A stretch of 8,532 nt of DNA from an uncultured Methanobrevibacter sp. (GTDB taxonomy: Archaea; Methanobacteriota; Methanobacteria; Methanobacteriales; Methanobacteriaceae): the NCBI GenBank assembly GCA_902782595.1, contig CACZNW010000177.1:1-8532 (forward strand). Direction: 5' to 3'. The stretch's first letter is position 1. Each line of letters starts with the position of its first letter. The translations under genes and the position numbers were made by a program. This document shows positions 1 through 6,486 of this stretch, in pieces. Below the pieces are notes generated by a model. The model made no database searches, was not told the DNA's origin, and saw only the letters and a list, made by a program, of their open reading frames with translations.

Positions 1-5
1 TAATA

Positions 6-488
6 ATGGTTCGTGCTTATACAAGAAGAGATTACATTAGAAAAACCCCAAACTCAAGAATTGTACAATATGATATGGGTAATTTAACTGATGAATTCCC
101 AGTTTCATTAAGTTTAGCTGTTAAAAAACCGGCTCAAATCAGACACAATTCTTTAGAAGCTGCAAGGATTGCTTCTAACAGATTAATGCAAAGGGCCGCA
201 GGAAGAATGGGATACCACTTAAAATTAAGAGTATACCCACACCAAATCGTAAGAGAAAACCCAATGGCAACAGGTGCAGGTGCGGATAGGGTTCAAAGTG
301 GTATGAGAAATGCTTTCGGTAAACCTATTTCCGTTGAAGCTATTGTTAAAAAAGGTCAGAGAGTAATCACTATTGACTGCCAGGAAAAAAACTTTGAACA
401 GGCTAAAGTCGCACTCAAAAGAGCAGGTATGAAATTGCCGGTTCCATGTAAAATTGTTGTCGACAAAGGCGAAGAATTAATTAAATAG
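6..488 (+). CDS. rpl10e: Large ribosomal subunit protein uL16 (archaeal L10e)
   Basis: This is the archaeal/eukaryotic L10e form of ribosomal protein uL16, a component of the large subunit near the tRNA-binding sites and the base of the stalk. The 160-residue product is basic and reads as a complete family member: MVRAYTRRDYIRKTPNSRI at the N terminus, the conserved central stretch with AAGRMGYHLKLRVYPHQIVREN (about residues 64-85), then MATGAGADRVQSGMRNAFGKP, where the family is most conserved. The length fits archaeal L10e (about 160-175 residues). The start is the first ATG of the window; only five bases precede it, so its ribosome site and promoter cannot be seen, though the MVRAYTRR start is typical. 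The next gene, ppsA, is unrelated and 155 bases away, and a strong terminator lies between. Identification is by direct recognition of conserved sequence. Confidence 0.97.
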   Translation: MVRAYTRRDYIRKTPNSRIVQYDMGNLTDEFPVSLSLAVKKPAQIRHNSLEAARIASNRLMQRAAGRMGYHLKLRVYPHQIVRENPMATGAGADRVQSGMRNAFGKPISVEAIVKKGQRVITIDCQEKNFEQAKVALKRAGMKLPVPCKIVVDKGEELIK

Positions 489-554
489 ATTCTATTTAAT
501 TATTCATTTTTTACTCTTTTTTCAATTTCATATTTTTTTTATCAACTATTTTTT
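478..554 (+). terminator. Hairpin plus serial T-tract terminator of rpl10e
   Basis: A perfect 11-base inverted repeat (TAATTAAATAG at 478-488, CTATTTAATTA at 492-502, three-base loop ATT) covers the rpl10e stop codon. It is followed by T-tracts at 507-512, 517-522, 533-540 and 549-554. Archaeal RNA polymerase is known to terminate mainly on U-tracts, so the T-runs alone would explain termination. The hairpin is an addition that could slow polymerase or protect the 3' end. Termination is inferred, not shown. Confidence 0.75.
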
Positions 555-560
555 CATTAA

Positions 561-620
561 ATATTTAAACTTAAAAATTCATATTTAATTATAATATTGA
601 CTTTGTCAATGTATGACATT
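561..620 (+). promoter_or_regulatory. ppsA promoter region with overlapping inverted repeats
   Basis: Before ppsA the DNA holds purine/AT-rich TATA-like stretches (TTAAAAATTC at 571-580, then ATATTTAATTATAATA at 581-596). About 25 bases downstream a start site would fall near 605-615, giving a short leader with the ribosome site at 631-635. Two inverted repeats overlap the expected start: ATTGAC-TTT-GTCAAT (596-610) and AATGT-ATG-ACATT (608-620). That is a plausible place for a repressor operator. The exact TATA box is uncertain because several A/T stretches qualify. Confidence 0.5.
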
Positions 621-643
621 TTCAATCCAAGAGGTTATATTTC

Positions 644-2920
644 ATGTATGTAAAAAAATTTGAGGATTTATCTAAATCCGATATTGGAATTGCAGGTGGA
701 AAAGGTGCTAATTTGGGTGAATTAACTCAAGCGGGCATTCCTGTACCACCAGGTTTTGTAGTAACTGCACAAGCTTATGAATATTTCATGGATGAAGCGG
801 GAATTAATGATAAAGTAATGAGCATTCTTGAAGAAATCGACATTAACGATACCAAGGCTCTTCAGGCTGCTGCTGAAGAAATCAAAAAAATCATTGTTGA
901 AGCCCCGATTCCTGAAAACTTAATTTTATTTATTCGTGAATTTTACAATGAACTTTGTCAGAGAGTTGGTGAAGAGGACACTGATGTGGCAATCAGATCA
1001 TCAGCAACCGCTGAAGACCTGCCTGAAGCATCATTTGCTGGCCAACAGGATACTTTCTTGCATGTATCCGGAGATGAAGAAGTAATAGAATACATTAGAA
1101 AATGTTGGGCGTCCCTGTTTGAAGCAAGAGCAATCTTTTACAGGGAAGAAAACGATTTCGAACATTCAAAAGTTTACATTGCAGTAGTTGTTCAAAAAAT
1201 GGCAAATGCCGACAAGGCAGGAGTAATGTTTACTGTCAACCCGTCCACAGGTGAAGAAATTGCACTGATTGAAGGATCATGGGGACTCGGTGAATCAGTA
1301 GTATCCGGAGATGTAACTCCTGACAATTATCAGGTTGATAAAAAAGATAATGAAATCATCAATGTCACAATTAGTGATAAAAAAGTAATGTACACTAATG
1401 ATGAAAACGGTACCAGTGTTAAAGTCGAAGTTCCTGAAGAAAAAAGAAAAGAAAGAGTACTGTCCGATGAAGAGCTCATAGAATTAACTGAAATGGGTAA
1501 ACGAGTTCAGGCTCACTACGGTGAACCAATGGACACAGAATGGGCATTTGAAAAAGACATGTTATTCTTATTGCAGGCAAGGCCAATTACTACATTAGGT
1601 GGCGCTGAACCTGAAAGTGAAGATGCATCTTCTGATTTGGGAGAGGTTCTTGTAAGAGGTCTTGGAGCAAGTCCTGGAATGGCTTCAGGTATTGTTAAAA
1701 TTATTTTAGACATTGATGAGCTGGACAAAATCGAAGATGGTGACATCATGGTTACAACAATGACCACTCCGGACATGGTACCTGCTATGAGAAGAGCAAG
1801 CGGTATTGTAACTGATGAAGGTGGAGTAACCTGTCACGCTTCAATTATTTCCAGAGAACTTGGAATTCCTTGTGTTGTTGGAACCGGTGATGCAACAACC
1901 ACATTAAAGGAAAATTCCGGAGTTACTTTGGATGGTAAAAAAGGATTGGTATTTGAAGGAATTTCCGAAACCAAAGAAGAAGCAGTTGTTGCTGCAGGAA
2001 CTGTTGAAGCAGCTCCAATCATAACTGTTACTGAAGTTAAAGCTAATGTAAGTATGCCTGAAGCGGCAGAAAAAGCAGCTGCAACTGGTGCAGATGGTGT
2101 CGGACTTTTAAGAACTGAACATTTAATGTTGACTTCAGGTATTCATCCGGGCAAATTCATTGCCGATGGCAGAGAAGATGAATTAATTGATACCATTGCA
2201 GATAATGTTCAGATTGTAGCAGATGCATTCTATCCGAAACCTGTCTGGTACAGAACCCTTGACGCTCCGACAGATGAATTCATCACACTGGAAGGTGGGG
2301 AAAATGAACCTAGAGAACATAATCCAATGCTGGGTTGGAGAGGTATCAGAAGAGAACTTGACCAGCCTGAAATCCTTAAATGCGAATTTAAGGCTATTAA
2401 AAAGTTACATGAAAAAGGATACACAAACATTGGAATTATGATTCCTTTATCACAAAGTCCTGAAGAACTCAAAAAGGCAAAAGCGCTCTGTTCAGAAGTT
2501 GGCTTTGAACCTCACAAAGATGTTGATTTTGGTATGATGGTTGAAATTCCGGCCGCTGCAATAATGATTGATGAGTACATTAAAGTTGGAATAGACTTTG
2601 TAAGTTTAGGAACCAACGATTTAACTCAATACACTCTTGCAGTTGACAGAAACAACGAGTTTGTAGCAAAGCACTACTCTGAAGAACACCCTGCAGTAAT
2701 GAAATTGATAGAAAGAACAATCAGAAAATGCGCTGAAGCGGGTGTTAAATGTAGTATCTGCGGACAGGCAGGTAGTGTACCTCATATTGTTGAAAAACTT
2801 GTTGAATTTGGAATTACAAGTGTATCTTCAAACACTGATGCTATTGCTGATGTGAGAAAAACCATTGCTCGTGCTGAGCAAAAAATTATTCTTGACGCTG
2901 CACGTAAGCGTATAGAATAA
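644..2920 (+). CDS. ppsA: Phosphoenolpyruvate synthase (pyruvate, water dikinase)
   Basis: PEP synthase (EC 2.7.9.2) converts pyruvate, ATP and water to PEP, AMP and phosphate. In autotrophic methanogens this feeds gluconeogenesis from the pyruvate made by CO2 fixation. The 758 residues show three domains in order. The N-terminal ATP-binding domain (about 5-320) has GGKGANLGEL at 18-27 and RSSATAEDLPEASFAGQQDT at 118-137. The swivelling phosphohistidine domain (about 335-440) has GGVTCHASIISRELGIPCVV, with catalytic His398. The C-terminal PEP/pyruvate TIM barrel (about 470-750) has LLRTEH around Arg490, SLGTNDLTQYTLAVDR, and CSICGQAGS with Cys706 at the place of the catalytic cysteine. It is slightly shorter than E. 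coli PpsA (792) and appears intact. The start ATG has a GAGGT ribosome site at 631-635, eight bases upstream. A long T-tract follows the stop. Confidence 0.97.
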   Translation: MYVKKFEDLSKSDIGIAGGKGANLGELTQAGIPVPPGFVVTAQAYEYFMDEAGINDKVMSILEEIDINDTKALQAAAEEIKKIIVEAPIPENLILFIREFYNELCQRVGEEDTDVAIRSSATAEDLPEASFAGQQDTFLHVSGDEEVIEYIRKCWASLFEARAIFYREENDFEHSKVYIAVVVQKMANADKAGVMFTVNPSTGEEIALIEGSWGLGESVVSGDVTPDNYQVDKKDNEIINVTISDKKVMYTNDENGTSVKVEVPEEKRKERVLSDEELIELTEMGKRVQAHYGEPMDTEWAFEKDMLFLLQARPITTLGGAEPESEDASSDLGEVLVRGLGASPGMASGIVKIILDIDELDKIEDGDIMVTTMTTPDMVPAMRRASGIVTDEGGVTCHASIISRELGIPCVVGTGDATTTLKENSGVTLDGKKGLVFEGISETKEEAVVAAGTVEAAPIITVTEVKANVSMPEAAEKAAATGADGVGLLRTEHLMLTSGIHPGKFIADGREDELIDTIADNVQIVADAFYPKPVWYRTLDAPTDEFITLEGGENEPREHNPMLGWRGIRRELDQPEILKCEFKAIKKLHEKGYTNIGIMIPLSQSPEELKKAKALCSEVGFEPHKDVDFGMMVEIPAAAIMIDEYIKVGIDFVSLGTNDLTQYTLAVDRNNEFVAKHYSEEHPAVMKLIERTIRKCAEAGVKCSICGQAGSVPHIVEKLVEFGITSVSSNTDAIADVRKTIARAEQKIILDAARKRIE

Positions 2921-2949
2921 TCTTTTTATTTTTTTTTTATTTTTATTTA
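2921..2949 (+). terminator. T-tract terminator after ppsA
   Basis: Directly after the ppsA stop codon lies T5-A-T10-A-T5 (runs at 2923-2927, 2929-2938 and 2940-2944). This is the type of U-rich signal known to end archaeal transcripts. No hairpin precedes it. mfnA starts only 18 bases after the end of this block, so termination may be partial and mfnA could be reached by read-through. Confidence 0.65.
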
Positions 2950-2966
2950 ATTAATCAGGTTACTTT

Positions 2967-4124
2967 ATGCAAGATAATCCAATAGATAAAGAAGACATAT
3001 TAATGGAGTTGGCAGAACTTCGCAGCTTGGATCATGATTATGCAGACGGTAGAATACTCGGTTCAATGTGTACTCAGGCACATCCCTTTGCAAAGGAAGT
3101 CTACTGCAAATTCCTTGATACCAATTTGGGAGATCCAGGTCTTTTTCAAGGCACCAAACGTATTGAAGAGGAAGTTGTAAAATCTATTGGCAAACTGCTG
3201 TCGCTTGATAAAGCTTATGGTAATATTGTTACTGGTGGAACCGAAGCTAATCTTATGGCCATAAGAGCTGCAAGAAACCATGCAAGAAAATATAAGGGAA
3301 TAACTGATGGTGAAATTATAATCCCTGATTCAGCTCATTTTTCATTTAAAAAAGCCGCTGACATGTTAAACTTGAAAATTGTTGAAGTAAAACTGGATGA
3401 AAATTATAAGATTGATGTTGAATCTCTAAAGGAAGTAATATCTGATAGGACAGTAGCTATTGTTGCAATTGCTGGAACAACCGAACTGGGTTTAATCGAC
3501 CCGATTGAAGAAATTTCAAAAATATCTGCTGAAAACAATATCTATTTCCATGTTGATGCTGCTTTTGGAGGATTTTCAATTCCCTTTTTAAGAGAAATAG
3601 GTTATGATTTGCCTGTTTTTGATTTTTCACTTGAGGGGGTCTGTTCAATAACAGTTGATCCTCATAAAATGGGTCTGGCTCCAATTCCTGCTGGGGGAAT
3701 TATTTTTAGAAAAGAAGAGTATCTTGAGGTTATGGCAGTCGACTCACCATATCTGACTGTTAAAACACAGTCTACAATTGTTGGAACACGTTTGGGAGCT
3801 TCTTCAGCTGCAACATATGCAATAATGAAATATTTTGGCAAAAAAGGTTATTCCAAAATAGCTAGAAATTTAATGGAAAATACCAGATTTTTCGCTCAAA
3901 ACCTAAAAGAAATTGGTTATGAAATAATATGTGAACCTGAATTGAATATTGTGGCATTTAACCATCCTACCATGGATACAAAGGTTTTGGCTGGAAAATT
4001 GGAAAAACTGGGATGGAAGGTATCTGTTGCCAAATGTCCTGTTGCCATTCGTGTAGTCTTAATGAATCATATTAAAAAAAACCATTTAAAAGAGTTATTG
4101 GAAGATTTAAAAGATTTGTATTAA
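2967..4124 (+). CDS. mfnA: L-tyrosine decarboxylase, methanofuran biosynthesis (MfnA)
   Basis: This is a PLP-dependent group II decarboxylase of the MfnA family. Family members convert L-tyrosine to tyramine for methanofuran, and some also decarboxylate L-aspartate to beta-alanine for coenzyme A. The 385 residues carry the expected fold-type I landmarks: TGGTEAN at 89-95 for the PLP phosphate, HFSF from His124 (ring stacking), HVDAAFGG with Asp197 (pyridine nitrogen), and DPHKMGLAP at 231-239 with the Schiff-base Lys234. Length matches known archaeal MfnA (about 380-400). The start ATG has a weak AGGT ribosome site at 2957-2960; a later in-frame ATG at 3003 lacks a better one. It follows ppsA by 46 bases and converges with mptD, overlapping it by four bases. 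The substrate choice between tyrosine and aspartate cannot be settled from the sequence. Confidence 0.93.
   Translation: MQDNPIDKEDILMELAELRSLDHDYADGRILGSMCTQAHPFAKEVYCKFLDTNLGDPGLFQGTKRIEEEVVKSIGKLLSLDKAYGNIVTGGTEANLMAIRAARNHARKYKGITDGEIIIPDSAHFSFKKAADMLNLKIVEVKLDENYKIDVESLKEVISDRTVAIVAIAGTTELGLIDPIEEISKISAENNIYFHVDAAFGGFSIPFLREIGYDLPVFDFSLEGVCSITVDPHKMGLAPIPAGGIIFRKEEYLEVMAVDSPYLTVKTQSTIVGTRLGASSAATYAIMKYFGKKGYSKIARNLMENTRFFAQNLKEIGYEIICEPELNIVAFNHPTMDTKVLAGKLEKLGWKVSVAKCPVAIRVVLMNHIKKNHLKELLEDLKDLY
4074..4081 (-). terminator. Candidate U8 terminator of the minus-strand cluster
   Basis: On the minus strand a run of eight T lies about 40 bases past the mptD stop codon, within the antisense strand of the mfnA coding region (A8 on the + strand, coding lysines near the MfnA C terminus). 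As there is no intergenic space between mptD and mfnA, this is the nearest U-tract that could end the mptD transcript. Inferred from composition only. Confidence 0.4.
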
Positions 4125-4492
4125 TCGTTAATATCTTCCACATACATCAGGGGGTAATTTAACTCTTCAATAAATTCAATTCTGATTATTGCTGCAACAT
4201 CATCAACCTTTGTATGGATTTTAACATCAAGCATGTCTCCGGTAAGTGAGGTGTAGTCAAATTCGGTCATTGATTCTTCCAGTTTGTCAAATCTAATTTT
4301 AACTTCCACTTTTTCAATTGCAGGCTGCAGGTTTAGGGATTCTTCCATTGCTTTTTCCAGGCTTTCTTTTGAATCCTTATTGACTGGTGTTCCTACAAAC
4401 TGATGGAACAGTGCTCCCATACTAATGGCACCTTCAAATATTGCGCGTTCACGTGTTGTTATGTTTGAAAAGTATTTTTTATCAACATCCAT
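4121..4492 (-). CDS. mptD: Probable archaeal dihydroneopterin aldolase (MptD family)
   Basis: This 123-residue protein resembles the archaeal MptD family (formerly DUF372). MptD cleaves 7,8-dihydroneopterin to 6-hydroxymethyl-dihydropterin and glycolaldehyde in tetrahydromethanopterin synthesis, and is unrelated to bacterial FolB. Visible features are an N-terminal block TTRERAIFEGAISMGALFHQF (12-32) followed by GTPV, then a NLQPAIEKVEVKI block (54-66) and a Tyr-containing C terminus. Glu20, His30 and Gln56 have the same spacing as the catalytic Glu25, His35 and Gln61 that I recall for the M. jannaschii enzyme; that is memory, not an alignment. The ATG directly follows the sortase TAA stop, and a strong GGAGG site lies inside the sortase end, so translation is probably coupled. 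It meets mfnA tail to tail. No signal peptide or membrane segment is seen. Confidence 0.78.
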   Translation of the reverse strand: MDVDKKYFSNITTRERAIFEGAISMGALFHQFVGTPVNKDSKESLEKAMEESLNLQPAIEKVEVKIRFDKLEESMTEFDYTSLTGDMLDVKIHTKVDDVAAIIRIEFIEELNYPLMYVEDIND

Positions 4493-4507
4493 TTACATAC
4501 CTCCGTT
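4493..4507 (-). promoter_or_regulatory. mptD ribosome site inside sortase 3' end
   Basis: Read on the minus strand the junction is GGAGGTATGTAAATG. GGAGGT encodes the two final glycines of the sortase, ATG its last Met, TAA its stop, and the next ATG starts mptD. The Shine-Dalgarno GGAGG is 7 to 8 bases before the mptD start, which decides that start. The arrangement favours coupled termination and re-initiation. Confidence 0.85.
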
Positions 4508-5218
4508 TAGAAAGATTATCTTATCATATATCATCTCTGAGGGAATTGGATTTATGCAGCAGTAGAACAGCACTGCCGAAATTATTATTACTGTAACCAG
4601 AATGTATATTCTATCTTCTTTCGGATAAAAGAAGCTGAATACAAGTCCTATTATTAAAAATATTGCAGAAATTATAATTGCATATGATTCCTGAGGGTTG
4701 TCTTCAATAACCTTTGTATTCAACGGATTTTTACTGGCTAATTCACCCTGAATAATTATTCTGTTTTCAGTTGAACCGATTGGATCACAGGTAATTAAAT
4801 AAACACTATTCTTTCCAACGGCATTTAACTCATACTCTGCAGGAACTATCTCTGTATTTGTTACGCTGTAGTTGAGTTCACCGATTCCCGGCCATTCAAG
4901 CAGGAAGGTATCTCCAATTCCCAGTTCATTCAACCTTAAAAACGGTGATCCCTGAAGGGTTCTGTGACCATATAAAATAATGGGGTTTTGGGTTGGAACA
5001 TTTTCTCCGGGGTCACTCAAAACTCCATGATTTAGACTCTGGTTGTTTATTTTTTCGTTAATTCCAATTGAGGGGATTATGATTTTGGCAGAATCGATGG
5101 GGGTGGCTTTTTCCACAACTATTTTTGTTGAAAAATAATTCACCTCCCCCATTGCATATAATCCAATTATCAGCAAACATATTATAACAATTATAGTTGA
5201 GATAGCAGGTTTGTTCAT
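4493..5218 (-). CDS. Membrane-anchored sortase with three membrane segments
   Basis: This is a sortase-family cysteine transpeptidase (241 residues), which joins sorted surface proteins to an acceptor or to each other outside the membrane. The three catalytic residues are visible: His85 in ILYGHRTLQGSPF, Cys144 in YLITCDPIG, and Arg153 in ENRIIIQGEL. The N terminus has one membrane segment (about 6-24), so the catalytic domain (about 40-160) faces outward. Two more hydrophobic segments follow (about 178-198 and 203-221), an unusual C-terminal pair with a charged YPKEDR loop between. It is a true sortase, not the unrelated archaeosortase. The class and sorting signal cannot be told from sequence alone, and no substrate with a sorting motif is in the window. 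No good ribosome site precedes the ATG; a TATA-like box 27 bases upstream fits leaderless transcription. Its last codons hold the mptD ribosome site. Confidence 0.9.
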   Translation of the reverse strand: MNKPAISTIIVIICLLIIGLYAMGEVNYFSTKIVVEKATPIDSAKIIIPSIGINEKINNQSLNHGVLSDPGENVPTQNPIILYGHRTLQGSPFLRLNELGIGDTFLLEWPGIGELNYSVTNTEIVPAEYELNAVGKNSVYLITCDPIGSTENRIIIQGELASKNPLNTKVIEDNPQESYAIIISAIFLIIGLVFSFFYPKEDRIYILVTVIIISAVLFYCCINPIPSEMIYDKIIFLNGGM

Positions 5219-5254
5219 ATTATCAACTTTTGTTATATCTAGTATATAGTTTTT
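5219..5254 (-). promoter_or_regulatory. Candidate BRE/TATA promoter for a leaderless sortase mRNA
   Basis: Between the upstream membrane protein gene and the sortase, the minus strand reads AAAAAACTATATACTAG, a purine-rich BRE-like run followed by TATA (box at 5241-5250). The TATA centre is about 27 bases upstream of the sortase ATG, so the expected start of transcription is at or next to the ATG itself. There is no convincing Shine-Dalgarno sequence in the gap, which agrees with a leaderless mRNA. Read-through from upstream is also possible. Confidence 0.5.
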
Positions 5255-6424
5255 TTAATACTGGTATGTTGCACTTATCTCATTAACCATCCAGTCAGGG
5301 GCCTGTGAAGTGGGTATGGTTAAAACTATATTGTCCATGTTGTCCAAAACATAGTTAACCTTGTCCTGCGGTGTTTCAATTAAAAGCATGTACTGTGCAT
5401 CCAAATCCCCTAAATTAATCTGTCTTTCATAATTGGATAATTTAACTCCGTAATTTTCAAGCATTTCGAATGTTTCCTTCTCATCATAACCGTCAATTAT
5501 TGCCCCTTTCATCATTTCCAACACATCTGATGAAAAGCTTTTTGTCTTTTCTTTCGGATAGGTACTGTTTCCGTCAACAGTCATTTTGGATTTTGAATAC
5601 TCAGAGTCAATTTCTCCGTTTTCCTCATATCTCATTATTGACAAAACGGTACATCCACTTATCTCGGGCGTGGTGCTGTTTGACTTATTGTTGCTGAAGG
5701 TTGAATTTTCATTTGTGTAAATATCAACAATGCTTCCCACTTTAACAAGTCCTGCCCCTGCCTGTAGTCTTGAAACTAAAATCGGAACTGAAACAGTATT
5801 TGGTTCATCGAATTTTATTTTTGAAAGAATTCTTGCATCATTTTCGTTGACAATTTCCATAGCCTCTTCTATTGGCATAATTACATTCTTGCTTTCATTG
5901 GAATAAACTGCCATTGTCCGGTTGTAGCGGTCTTGATTAAGATTAATTGATTTCTTATGGAATTCTCTCCAGTCCTTTGTCGCCTGAGACAGTATGTTGA
6001 TTGATTCAATTTCTCCAGGAGTTTTTGCGTTATCAATTTTTTCTTCAAATAGCATTACATTAGGAGAACCTGCCAGACCTCCACTGTATAGTTCATGGAG
6101 TTCGTTCAGCTTTGTTGTCTTTGCAAAGGACAACTGTTCCTGAGACGGTTCGTAAATCAGGAAATAATATGCCGAAATTATCAGGGTCAGTATAATAATT
6201 GTGGTTATAATGACTCCAATCTTTCTTTTTTTCTCATCATCACTTATGTCTGTGGATTTTGGAGATAAATACACTCCAATTTTGTGATTCAGTTTTTTTA
6301 ATGGTGTTAGTTCATCTTTTTCTTTTTTCTTTGGTTTTTGAAATTCTTCAGAAATCTGATATTTCAATTCTTTGCTTTCTTCGAAACCCTTCGGGTACAA
6401 TGGATCTCTTGGTTTTTCATTCAT
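5255..6424 (-). CDS. Single-pass membrane protein, CpaB/SAF-like external part (possibly DUF515)
   Basis: The 389-residue product starts with a charged, Lys/Glu-rich cytoplasmic region (1-68), then has one membrane segment (about 69-91, just after DDEKKRK) and a large outer region. A stretch VSVPILVSRLQAGAGLVKVG followed by SIVDIYTN (211-238), then a variable loop, CTVLSIMR (258-265) and a C-terminal MLLIETPQDKVNYVLDNMDN (346-365), resembles the layout of SAF/CpaB pilus-assembly proteins. That likeness is by pattern, not search. I believe this matches an uncharacterised methanogen family (DUF515), but cannot confirm it. Six N-X-S/T sequons (Asn168, 176, 240, 246, 249, 286) all lie outside, fitting a glycosylated surface protein. 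It has no C-terminal sorting signal, so it is not an obvious sortase substrate. The start has a good AGGAG ribosome site seven to eight bases upstream. It lies between a lipid synthase gene and the sortase on the same strand. Confidence 0.8.
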   Translation of the reverse strand: MNEKPRDPLYPKGFEESKELKYQISEEFQKPKKKEKDELTPLKKLNHKIGVYLSPKSTDISDDEKKRKIGVIITTIIILTLIISAYYFLIYEPSQEQLSFAKTTKLNELHELYSGGLAGSPNVMLFEEKIDNAKTPGEIESINILSQATKDWREFHKKSINLNQDRYNRTMAVYSNESKNVIMPIEEAMEIVNENDARILSKIKFDEPNTVSVPILVSRLQAGAGLVKVGSIVDIYTNENSTFSNNKSNSTTPEISGCTVLSIMRYEENGEIDSEYSKSKMTVDGNSTYPKEKTKSFSSDVLEMMKGAIIDGYDEKETFEMLENYGVKLSNYERQINLGDLDAQYMLLIETPQDKVNYVLDNMDNIVLTIPTSQAPDWMVNEISATYQY

Positions 6425-6486
6425 TTTATTTACTCCTAATTGTTTTAAGTAGATGGTTTATTTAATTAAATAGGAGTGAGGTGTTC
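6425..6486 (-). promoter_or_regulatory. Leader with SD-complementary repeat before the CpaB-like gene
   Basis: The 62-base gap contains the ribosome site TAGGAGT (minus strand, 6432-6438) and, upstream, its exact complement ACTCCTA (6471-6477). The 32 bases between hold an AT palindrome ATTTAATTAAAT (6460-6471, sharing one base with the repeat). In a transcript running from the lipid synthase gene the two could pair and hide the ribosome site. Alternatively the AT-rich block (TTTAATTAAATAAACC) is a TATA box whose start site would fall near 6438, giving a short leader that lacks the upstream complement. Both readings are inference. Confidence 0.4.

Noticed and set aside
1516..2472. Several 60-90 codon antisense frames opposite ppsA
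   Set aside because: They lie fully inside a well-identified gene, have no ribosome sites and low-complexity Ser-rich products, as expected from antisense shadows.
5255..6424. CpaB-like protein as a sortase substrate
   Set aside because: The C terminus (APDWMVNEISATYQY) has no sorting motif, hydrophobic segment or basic tail; the single membrane segment is near the N terminus.
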